Assembly (NCBI GenBank): GCA_021786095.1
Contig: JAJYNX010000023.1
Coordinates: 1 to 64,000 of the forward strand
Direction of reading: 5' to 3'
Length of the DNA stretch: 64,000 nucleotides
From: Actinomycetes bacterium
GTDB lineage: Bacteria > Actinomycetota > Acidimicrobiia > Acidimicrobiales > RAAP-2
This document shows, one piece after another, positions 8,327 through 14,229 of the stretch (positions within the stretch are counted from its first letter, which is position 1; every line of letters begins with the position of its first letter). The translations under genes and the position numbers were made by a program. The notes under the pieces were generated by a model. The model was not told the DNA's origin. It searched no databases and was given only the letters and a program-made list of their open reading frames with translations.

Positions 8327-8956
8327 AGTGAGTCCACGCTACCGGAGGCTCTCGGCGCGGCGTTGGTCGCGGCGGGGTCGCGTGAGGACCCGGCGCTCGA
8401 CGAGCTGGTGAACGCCGCCCTCTCCTCGCCCGACCCCCGCCACCGCGTGCTGGCCCTGCGCGCGCGGGCGCGGCGGGGGCGCTTGGGGGTCGCGCAGTGG
8501 CGCGCGGCACTGGGCGACCCCGACGCCGACGTACGCCGCGAGGGGCTCACCCTGCTCGCCCAGGATCCCCGCCCCCTGCCCTCGCTGGCCCGAGCGATCG
8601 TCGCCGCCCTGGAGGACTCCGATCCGCTCGTGGTCGACGCCGCGGCCTTCGCCGCGGGCGAGCGGGGCTGTCACGCCGCGCTCGACTCCCTGATCGTCGT
8701 GGCGCGCACCCACGACGACGCGCGCTGTCGCGAGGCGGCCATCGCCGCGCTGGGCAGTCTCGGCGACCGACGCGGCGTCGCGACGATCATCGCCGCCCTG
8801 GAGGACAAGGCGCCCGTGCGTCGACGCGCGATCGTCGCCCTGGCCAACGTCGAGGGTCCCGACGTCGACGCCGCGCTCGCGCGCGCCGCCACCGATCGCG
8901 ACTGGCAGGTGCGCGCGGCGGTCGAGCAGCTCGCGCGCGAGGACCGTCCGCAGTAG
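8321..8956 (+). CDS. HEAT-repeat protein
   Basis: A 211-aa alpha-helical repeat protein. Several units match the HEAT pattern of paired helices with conserved Asp/Arg (DPDADVRREGLTLLAQ, DSDPLVVDAAAFAAGERG, DDARCREAAIAALGSLGD, DKAPVRRRAIVALANV, DRDWQVRAAVEQLARE). No enzymatic motif or signal peptide is seen, so it is probably a cytoplasmic scaffold or adaptor. It is convergent with the MreB-like gene (17-base gap) and divergent from the PDZ protease. The start GTG 8321 overlaps the start of the opposite gene. No clear Shine-Dalgarno or -10 supports it, and GTG 8407 (VNAALSS) is a possible alternative. Confidence 0.72.
   Translation: MHSESTLPEALGAALVAAGSREDPALDELVNAALSSPDPRHRVLALRARARRGRLGVAQWRAALGDPDADVRREGLTLLAQDPRPLPSLARAIVAALEDSDPLVVDAAAFAAGERGCHAALDSLIVVARTHDDARCREAAIAALGSLGDRRGVATIIAALEDKAPVRRRAIVALANVEGPDVDAALARAATDRDWQVRAAVEQLAREDRPQ
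8336..8341 (-). promoter_or_regulatory. Putative -10 box for the PDZ protease
   Basis: TAGCGT lies 9 bases before GTG 8326, inside the 5' end of the divergent HEAT ORF. The leader would be only 2-3 bases. Confidence 0.4.
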
Positions 8957-8973
8957 GCGACGACCCGCGCCCG

Positions 8974-9975
8974 TCACCGATCCGCGTCGCGCAGCAGGCC
9001 GTGGAGCGAGGACATCTCCTCGAGGCACAGGGCCAGACCCTTGACCACGACCAGCTCGGGCTGCTCCGCGACGTGCACCTCCACCCCCGTGCTGGTGGCA
9101 ATCAGCTCGCCGAGGTCCGCCAGACGGGCGTGGCCGCCCACCAGGACCAGACCCCGCGAGCTGACGTCCTGAGACAGGTCGGGTGGCGCACCGGCCAGCG
9201 CGTCCTGGACCATCGAGACCGTGGAGTGGACGTTGTCGCGCAGGGCGTCGTTCACGAGGTCGGCCCGCACCTCGACCTCGACGATCTCGCCGCGGTCCAC
9301 CGTGCGAGCCATCACCACCTCGCTGCGGCCGCTAGTGCGCCCGATGGCCGAGGCCAGGCTGATCTTCAGCATCTCGGCCACCGACGGTGCGATCACGACG
9401 CCCAGACGGTGACGCAACGACAGGGCCACGGCCTGGTCCACGTCGGCGCCGCCGTGGCGCCGCGCGCCGCGCGTGACGATGCCCCCGAGCGAGATGAGCG
9501 TGGACTCCGACGCGCCCGCCCCCAGCACCGTCACCGCCGACCCGACGGGATCCTGCACCGGTAGGCCCAGGCCGATCGCCGCAGCGATGGGCGACTCGAT
9601 CAGCGTGACGTCGCGAGCCCCGGCCTGGATGGCCGCCTGACGCAGCGCGCGCCGCTCGATGGCGGTGGCCAGCGACGGCACGCTCATCACCGCGCGCACG
9701 CGACTGATCTTGGACGCGCCGGCGCGCTCGAACAACGCGGCGACGAGGCGGGCGGTGACGTCGAAGTCGACGGTCGCCCCCTGAGCCAGCGGATGGAAGA
9801 CCACCACGTGGCGCGAGGTGCGCGCCACGAGGTCCACCGCGCCGTAGCCCACCTCCACCACGTCGCCCGATCCGGTGTCGATGGCCACGGTGGAGGGCTC
9901 GTTGAAGACCACACCCTCGTCGGTGGCCACCCGGCAGAACGCCGTGCCGATGTCGAGCGCGACGTCCGTGGCCAT
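8974..9975 (-). CDS. MreB-like actin-fold protein, divergent
   Basis: At 333 aa the length matches MreB. The phosphate-1 loop is recognisable (ALDIGTAFCRVATDEGVVFNEPS), as are the middle segments LIESPIAAAIGLGLPV, ISLGGIVTRGARRHGGADVDQAV and PSVAEMLKISLASAIG, and the adenosine loop LVLVGGHARLADL. The phosphate-2 loop, normally DIGGGTT, reads VLGAGASES and lacks the Asp, so ATP hydrolysis may be impaired. MreB-type proteins polymerise under the membrane and guide wall synthesis; a divergent paralogue may act as a scaffold. It is transcribed away from the HtrA-like gene from a shared 56-base region. ATG 9975 follows TAACAT by 8 bases. Confidence 0.78.
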   Translation of the reverse strand: MATDVALDIGTAFCRVATDEGVVFNEPSTVAIDTGSGDVVEVGYGAVDLVARTSRHVVVFHPLAQGATVDFDVTARLVAALFERAGASKISRVRAVMSVPSLATAIERRALRQAAIQAGARDVTLIESPIAAAIGLGLPVQDPVGSAVTVLGAGASESTLISLGGIVTRGARRHGGADVDQAVALSLRHRLGVVIAPSVAEMLKISLASAIGRTSGRSEVVMARTVDRGEIVEVEVRADLVNDALRDNVHSTVSMVQDALAGAPPDLSQDVSSRGLVLVGGHARLADLGELIATSTGVEVHVAEQPELVVVKGLALCLEEMSSLHGLLRDADR

Positions 9976-9983
9976 AGGTCACG

Positions 9984-9989
9984 ATGTTA
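9984..9989 (-). promoter_or_regulatory. -10 box for the MreB-like gene
   Basis: TAACAT lies 8 bases before ATG 9975, leaving a leader of one or two bases. Confidence 0.5.
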
Positions 9990-10019
9990 GAGCGACCAGT
10001 GCCGAGCCCCCGCGATCAC

Positions 10020-10025
10020 TAGCCT
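10020..10025 (+). promoter_or_regulatory. -10 box, leaderless HtrA-like mRNA
   Basis: TAGCCT is followed by 6 bases and GTG 10032. It is divergent from the MreB-like promoter about 30 bases away. Confidence 0.55.
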
Positions 10026-10031
10026 CATCGC

Positions 10032-11129
10032 GTGGCGTGGTTCGATCAGTGGCGTTCCCGAGCGGGCCGCCGCCCCCGGCGGCCGGCCCCCGAGGCCCGG
10101 GCCTGGGTCCACCCGAGTGAGCTGCCCAGTTTCACCGCACTCCCCTCGTCAGCCCTCGAGCCGCGCCACTCGCGCCTCGCCCGACTGTTGGCGTCGTTGG
10201 GGCTGCTCGCCCTGCTCGCGGGCAGCGCAGCGCTGGCCTCGACCCACCACGCCACCCCCGCCAGCCAGAGCATGTCCACGACGGTCACGGCCCGCCTGTC
10301 GGCACTGCCGGCCTACGCGCGCGCGGCCGCGGCGCGCACCGTCGACCTGACGATCGCCATCCCCGGACACGACCTGTACGTACCCGCCATGGTCCTGTCC
10401 CCGCGCCTCGCGGTCACCACCGTCTCCATCCCCTCCGACGCGATCCTGACGGCGTCGGTGCCGGGCCACCTGAACTTCCCCGTCACGTGGGTCGGCCGAG
10501 ACGCCACCATGGGCTTCACGGTCGTACGCCTGGGCCTTCGCATGGATCCTCTGGTCTTCGCCCCGCTGCCCGCGAGCACGTCGATCATGGCGATCGCGCC
10601 CGTCGAGCGCACCTCGATCAGCCGTCCGCGCTTCGCCTGGGCCAACACGACCCTCGGCGACCCGGTGCTACGCGCCAACGGGGTCGTGAGCTACCTCGCC
10701 ACGCCGCCGCGCCCCAACCTCCACGGGGTGGCCGACGCGATCGGCGTCGACGCCCACGGCCACGTCGTCGCCGTCCTCTCCGCCGGTGGCGAGTGGTACT
10801 CGGCCCAGTTCGTGGCCCGGGTGGCCACCGTGCTGGCCGACGGCCAGGGCTGTCACGCCAGCCTCGACCTCGTCGGCGAGACGGCCCAGGGCGGGGGGGC
10901 CCAGATCACGGCGGTCGACCCCGAGGGCGTCGCGGTGCACCACCTGCGCCGCGGCGACATCATCCTGACGCTCAATCACCACCCCATCGACTCGTGGGAC
11001 GCCCTGCTCACCGTCCTCTACCTCACTCCGGCCCACGACCCCGCGCGAGTGACCTTCCTGCGCGGCACCGTGACCCGTCACACGACCATCGTCCTGGGCT
11101 GCGCGCTCTCCGCGCTCTGGCGCCCCTAG
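10032..11129 (+). CDS. HtrA-like membrane protein with PDZ domain, triad apparently lost
   Basis: A 365-aa protein: basic cytoplasmic N-terminus containing WVHPSELP, one transmembrane segment (LLASLGLLALLAGSAALAS, about 53-72), a trypsin-like fold (about 95-275) and a C-terminal PDZ domain (ITAVDPEGVAVHHLRRGDIILTLNHHPI). In the protease-like part the segments expected to carry the triad read VLSPRLAVTTVSIP (no His), GRDATMGFTVVRL (no Asp at the ATDLAV position) and HGVADAIGVDAHGHVVAVLSAGG (no GNSGG Ser). By eye all three residues are absent, so it is probably a binding or sensing pseudoprotease. GTG 10032 is supported by the adjacent -10 box. Confidence 0.75.
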   Translation: MAWFDQWRSRAGRRPRRPAPEARAWVHPSELPSFTALPSSALEPRHSRLARLLASLGLLALLAGSAALASTHHATPASQSMSTTVTARLSALPAYARAAAARTVDLTIAIPGHDLYVPAMVLSPRLAVTTVSIPSDAILTASVPGHLNFPVTWVGRDATMGFTVVRLGLRMDPLVFAPLPASTSIMAIAPVERTSISRPRFAWANTTLGDPVLRANGVVSYLATPPRPNLHGVADAIGVDAHGHVVAVLSAGGEWYSAQFVARVATVLADGQGCHASLDLVGETAQGGGAQITAVDPEGVAVHHLRRGDIILTLNHHPIDSWDALLTVLYLTPAHDPARVTFLRGTVTRHTTIVLGCALSALWRP

Positions 11130-11190
11130 ACGAACCCCGATCGGCACGGTCCACGGGGACTGGCCGACATCCCCGGCGCGGCCCACCCTC

Positions 11191-11196
11191 TATGTT
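11191..11196 (+). promoter_or_regulatory. -10 box, leaderless DUF2342-like mRNA
   Basis: TATGTT is followed by 6 bases (GTGTTC) and GTG 11203. The spacing selects 11203 over the GTG at 11197. Confidence 0.55.
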
Positions 11197-11202
11197 GTGT
11201 TC

Positions 11203-12342
11203 GTGAGCGATAATCCCTTCGGCCCCCTCTTCGGGGACCTCTTCAACGTCCTGGGCCAGCAGGGACCCCACGCCTGGTTCGACACCGCCACCCAGCTCGC
11301 ACTGTCGGTCGCGCGCGGCACCGACGGTGACCCGAACCCCGATCCGCGCGAACGTCAGCGTCTCGAGGAGCTGACTCCCCTCGTCGCCCGCCACGTCGAC
11401 GCGCTGTTCGGCGTCGCCCGCGAGCCCGCCCTCACGGCAGTGAATCGGTCGGGTCTCACCGTGGCGGCCCTGGCCCAGTGGCGACCACTGATCGAGCCGA
11501 GCCTGCGCCCGGCCACGGCGTCCACCACCATCGTCGAGACCGACACCGGCACCGGCACCGAGACCAACCCCCTGATGGAACAGCTGTTGCACACCCTGGG
11601 ACCGCTGATGACCGGTTTCCAGCTGGGCTCCGTGGCCGGCCACTTCTCGGAGCGGGCGTGGTCCCTGGCGGCGCTGCCGCTGCCGCGACTGACACCGGAG
11701 CAACTGATCGTCGTGAACAACGTGAGCGCCTTCGCCGAGCAGTGGTCCCTGGAGCGAGACGAGGTCTACGTGTTCGCCGTCGCCCAGGAACTCGTCGCCT
11801 CGCTGGTTCTCACCCAGCCGGGCACCGGCGACGCGCTACGCGCCCTGCTCCTGGACGCCGTGCGCGAGGCCAGCGCGATCCAGCAGGACCTGATGAGCCG
11901 GCTGCAGTCCATGATGCGACCCGACGACCTCGCCTCGCTGCTGGGGGATCCGTCCTCCCTGCTCGAGGGCATCGCCCTGCCCGAGGAGAGCGAGGCCACC
12001 CGCGCCATCAACGCCGCGGCGGCGGCCCTGATGGCCTTCTTCGACGCCGCCGCCCACGACGTCACGCGCACCCTCCTGGGACCGCGCCCCCAGCTGGTCG
12101 AGGCGTACCGCCGCCACCGGCGCAGCGACGCGCGCGGCGAGGACGCCGCGGCCGCCCTCTTCGGCATCGCCACCCAGGGACCCCACCACGACGCCGCTCA
12201 ACGATTCGTGGAGACGCTGACCGCGGAGCACTCGCTTCGCGTCTTCGACGCCTTGCTGCGGGTGGACGGCCTGCCGTCCGCGTCCGAACTCGAGGACCCG
12301 GCCGCGTGGTACGAGCGGGTCACCAACTCGCCGCTGGCCTAG
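11203..12342 (+). CDS. DUF2342-like protein (metalloprotease-fold), HExxH missing
   Basis: About 379 aa. The segment LLHTLGPLMTGFQLGSVAGHFSERAWSLAALPLPR and the following VVNNVSAFAEQWSLERDEVYVFAVAQELVASLVL match the layout of the actinobacterial DUF2342 family, some members of which are annotated as zinc-dependent metalloproteases. In active members a helix carries a HExxH metal motif. Here the corresponding helix reads AQELVAS, so the first His is Gln and the second is Ser. It probably lacks zinc proteolysis. The C-terminal half is helical with an EDAAAALFGIATQGP stretch. No signal peptide is evident. The 3' end overlaps the convergent 92-aa gene by 4 bases. Confidence 0.65.
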   Translation: MSDNPFGPLFGDLFNVLGQQGPHAWFDTATQLALSVARGTDGDPNPDPRERQRLEELTPLVARHVDALFGVAREPALTAVNRSGLTVAALAQWRPLIEPSLRPATASTTIVETDTGTGTETNPLMEQLLHTLGPLMTGFQLGSVAGHFSERAWSLAALPLPRLTPEQLIVVNNVSAFAEQWSLERDEVYVFAVAQELVASLVLTQPGTGDALRALLLDAVREASAIQQDLMSRLQSMMRPDDLASLLGDPSSLLEGIALPEESEATRAINAAAAALMAFFDAAAHDVTRTLLGPRPQLVEAYRRHRRSDARGEDAAAALFGIATQGPHHDAAQRFVETLTAEHSLRVFDALLRVDGLPSASELEDPAAWYERVTNSPLA

Positions 12343-12617
12343 TCTTCCTCGTCGTAGCCGAGGTTCCACTCCACGATCAGGTTCTCACGCTCGGCGTCGC
12401 GGTTGACGCGCTCGCGATTGCGTCGAAACTGGGGGTCGTGGGGGGGCAGGAAGCGCAGACGCGCGTCGACGCGATCGACGAACGCCTGGATCTGCTCCTC
12501 GTCGCCGAAGACCATGCGGCACTCCCAGTGCGGCGCCACGGGCCCCAGGTAGACCACCTGCACGTGGCCCACGGGCTCGGGTGTCTCGGTGGTCTCGGTG
12601 GTGGGGACCTGGCTCAC
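12339..12617 (-). CDS. Small conserved-looking protein of unknown function (92 aa)
   Basis: Not recognised. It has a Thr/Glu/Pro N-terminus (TTETTETPEPVGHVQ), a central beta-like segment VQVVYLGPVAPHWECRMVFGDEEQIQAFVDRVDARLRFLPPHD, and a very charged C-terminus ending LGYDEED. No membrane segment is present. GTG 12617 is preceded by a good Shine-Dalgarno (AAGGAG, 4 bases away), unlike most genes here, and a TAGAGT box about 30 bases upstream could be its -10. The coding signal and ribosome site support a real gene. It converges on the DUF2342-like gene with a 4-base overlap. Confidence 0.6.
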   Translation of the reverse strand: MSQVPTTETTETPEPVGHVQVVYLGPVAPHWECRMVFGDEEQIQAFVDRVDARLRFLPPHDPQFRRNRERVNRDAERENLIVEWNLGYDEED

Positions 12618-12696
12618 GGTGCTCCTTCGATCGGCCCGGGTCTACTCTACCGGCCCGGCGCGCGCCGACCGCCGCCCACGCCCCGCCCGCTTGTGA

Positions 12697-12733
12697 ACAC
12701 GTGTCGCGCAGTGTAACCGAATCGACACGTGAC
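12697..12733. promoter_or_regulatory. Paired CACGTG motifs upstream of whiB
   Basis: ACACGTGT (12697-12704) and GACACGTGAC (12724-12733) contain two CACGTG cores whose starts are 28 bases apart, in the 156-base gap between divergent genes and just upstream of the -10 TACGCT at 12740. They may be operator sites for a dimeric regulator; the regulator is unknown. Confidence 0.35.
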
Positions 12734-12739
12734 GGTGGC

Positions 12740-12745
12740 TACGCT
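12740..12745 (+). promoter_or_regulatory. -10 box for whiB and its upstream ORF
   Basis: TACGCT is followed by 6 bases and GTG 12752, the same geometry as leaderless genes in this window, but the first GTG opens a 10-codon ORF, not whiB. Confidence 0.45.
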
Positions 12746-12751
12746 GGGATC

Positions 12752-12784
12752 GTGAGACCGACGGGGGTGGCACATGACGAGTGA
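12752..12784 (+). CDS. Putative leaderless upstream ORF (10 codons) of whiB
   Basis: The codons read VRPTGVAHDE then stop. The GTG sits at the predicted transcription start and the stop lies within the first codons of whiB (ATG 12774), in another frame. It could couple or regulate whiB translation. Coding status is inferred only from position. Confidence 0.3.
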   Translation: MRPTGVAHDE

Positions 12785-13022
12785 GTGGATGGCCGACGGG
12801 AAGTGCCGGGACTACCCGGCGGGCACGTTCTTCCCGCGCGACGGCATCGGCGTGCTGCGCGCGCAGAAGATCTGCGCCACGTGCCCCGTCGCCGCCCAGT
12901 GCCTGGAGTACGCCCTGGAGAACCACGTCGACCACGGCGTGTGGGGTGGCAAGAGCGAGCGCGAGCGCCGTCGTCTCCAGCGCGCGCGTCGGCGCCGCTT
13001 CTCGCCCACCGACTGGCAGTAA
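12774..13022 (+). CDS. WhiB-family iron-sulfur transcription factor (82 aa)
   Basis: WhiB proteins bind a [4Fe-4S] cluster through four Cys and usually act with the principal sigma factor. The four Cys are present: GKC, then KICATC and AQC, with the CxxCxxxxxC spacing, followed by the GVWGG turn and a basic C-terminal DNA-contacting tail (KSERERRRLQRARRRR). ATG 12774 has a GGGGG Shine-Dalgarno. It is 9 bases upstream of the formiminotransferase gene and may be co-transcribed with it. A second whiB lies 0.8 kb away on the opposite strand. Confidence 0.92.
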   Translation: MTSEWMADGKCRDYPAGTFFPRDGIGVLRAQKICATCPVAAQCLEYALENHVDHGVWGGKSERERRRLQRARRRRFSPTDWQ

Positions 13023-13031
13023 TGCGTCGGG

Positions 13032-13889
13032 GTGTTCGAGTGCGTCGTCAACCTGGCTGAGGGCCGCGACGTCGCGCGCCTCGACGACCTGGCCCACGTG
13101 GCCGGCCCCTGCCTGCGCGATCGCCACCACGATCCCGACCACCACCGATCCGTCTTCACTCTGATCGACGAGCCCGCCCCACTGCTCGAGGCGGTGATCG
13201 CCCTCGCCACGCGGGCCTACCGCCTCCTCGACCTGCGCCCCCACGTCGGCGTTCACCCGCGGATCGGGGTGGTGGACGTCGTGCCCTTCGTCGCCCTGGA
13301 CCCGGCGCGCGCCGACGAGGCCTGCGCGTTACGTGACGCGCTGGGGCGCTGGCTCGCGGACGCCTGGCTCGTCCCCGTCCACTTCTACGGACCACGACCC
13401 GACGGCACGAGCCGCACGCTGCCCGAGGTGCGTCGCGCCGTGCGAGCGGGACTGGCTCCGGACCTCGGGCCCGCACGGGCCCACGCGTCGCGCGGGGCGT
13501 CGGCCGTCGGGTGCCGGTCCATCCTGGTGGCCTGGAACCTCTGGCTCGCCGACACACCGGTGGAACTCGCGCGGTCCATCGCCACGCAACTGCGCCGACC
13601 GGGTCTGCGCACACTGGCCTTCGCGATCGGCCGCGACGCGCAGGTGAGCTGCAATGTCGTCGACGTCGATGCGATTCGCCTCAGCGAGGTCTACGACCAA
13701 GTCGACGCCCTGGCACCGAAGGGCGTCGACCACGCGGAACTGGTCGGCCTGGCGCCGCGCGCGATGCTCGATCGCGAGGACCCGGCACGCTGGGCGCAAC
13801 TGGCCCTCCGCGAGGACGCCACGATCGAGGCGCGCCTGGGCGCGTCAGCCCGCTTGGGAGCGACGCTCCAGGGCCCGCACCCGGCGTAG
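13032..13889 (+). CDS. ftcD: Glutamate formiminotransferase
   Basis: It transfers the formimino group of N-formiminoglutamate to tetrahydrofolate, giving glutamate and 5-formimino-THF. The start MFECVVNLAEGRD matches the family's FECVPNFSEGR, and VGVHPRIGVVDVVPFVAL carries the expected catalytic His region. At 285 aa it comprises the two formiminotransferase subdomains only. The cyclodeaminase half found in the vertebrate bifunctional enzyme is absent. It lies 4 kb from the hut operon, which has its own HutG-like gene, so the two routes may coexist. Its last 45 bases overlap the convergent second whiB gene. Confidence 0.85.
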   Translation: MFECVVNLAEGRDVARLDDLAHVAGPCLRDRHHDPDHHRSVFTLIDEPAPLLEAVIALATRAYRLLDLRPHVGVHPRIGVVDVVPFVALDPARADEACALRDALGRWLADAWLVPVHFYGPRPDGTSRTLPEVRRAVRAGLAPDLGPARAHASRGASAVGCRSILVAWNLWLADTPVELARSIATQLRRPGLRTLAFAIGRDAQVSCNVVDVDAIRLSEVYDQVDALAPKGVDHAELVGLAPRAMLDREDPARWAQLALREDATIEARLGASARLGATLQGPHPA

Positions 13890-14120
13890 GCGGCGACGCT
13901 CGCGCTCGCTCATCCCGCCCCAGATCCCGAACTTCTCGCCGTTGTCGAGGGCGTACTCCAGGCACTCCTCGCGCACCACGCAGCCTCGGCAGACCTCCTT
14001 GGCCTCGCGCGTCGACGCCCCCCGCTCGGGGAAGAAGAGATCCGGGTCCACGCCCATGCAGTTCGAGCGAGCCTGCCACCCCTGATCCTCCAGGCCACTC
14101 AGCAGTTCGACGATCTCCAC
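13845..14120 (-). CDS. WhiB-family iron-sulfur transcription factor (second copy)
   Basis: About 91 aa. The Cys ligands are SNC, EVCRGC and EEC, followed by FGIWGG and the basic tail MSERERRRLRRVRALERR. The DPDLFFPERG segment after the first Cys is typical of the WhiB1/WhiB2 type. GTG 14120 (VEIVELLSGLEDQGW) follows a GGGGG Shine-Dalgarno by 7 bases, as in the other whiB. ATG 14144 is an alternative, while the ORF-track start at 14189 falls inside an inverted repeat and is unlikely. The AT-rich upstream region probably holds the promoter. It converges on ftcD with a 45-base coding overlap. Confidence 0.88.
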   Translation of the reverse strand: MEIVELLSGLEDQGWQARSNCMGVDPDLFFPERGASTREAKEVCRGCVVREECLEYALDNGEKFGIWGGMSERERRRLRRVRALERRSQAG

Positions 14121-14147
14121 GCTGACACCCCCGTTCCCAACCATCGA

Positions 14148-14157
14148 TGTAATTACA
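14148..14157. promoter_or_regulatory. AT-rich palindrome in the second whiB promoter
   Basis: TGTAATTACA is a perfect 10-base palindrome in an otherwise GC-rich genome. It overlaps plausible -10 sequence for whiB (TGTAAT/TAATTA), so it may be an operator, the -10 itself, or both. Confidence 0.35.
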
Positions 14158-14164
14158 ACGGTGT

Positions 14165-14191
14165 CATTGTGGCGGCAAATGCGCCACAATG
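14165..14191. promoter_or_regulatory. 10-bp inverted repeat upstream of the second whiB
   Basis: CATTGTGGCG and CGCCACAATG are exact inverse complements separated by 7 bases, just upstream of the whiB promoter and 39 bases past the VWA gene end. No T-run follows on the minus strand, so it looks like a regulator binding site rather than a terminator. Confidence 0.45.
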
Positions 14192-14229
14192 CAAATGGGA
14201 ATTATGTCCTCCCTGATGAAAGGTTGGAT

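Noticed and set aside
12691-12710. TTGTGAACACGTGTCGCG as a Rex site before whiB
   Set aside because: Only the left half matches TTGTGAA; the right half differs from TTCACAA at several positions.
14165-14191. Inverted repeat as a Rex operator or a terminator
   Set aside because: Rex sites have TTGTG and CACAA eight bases apart; here the gap is 13. No T-run follows, so termination is also unlikely.
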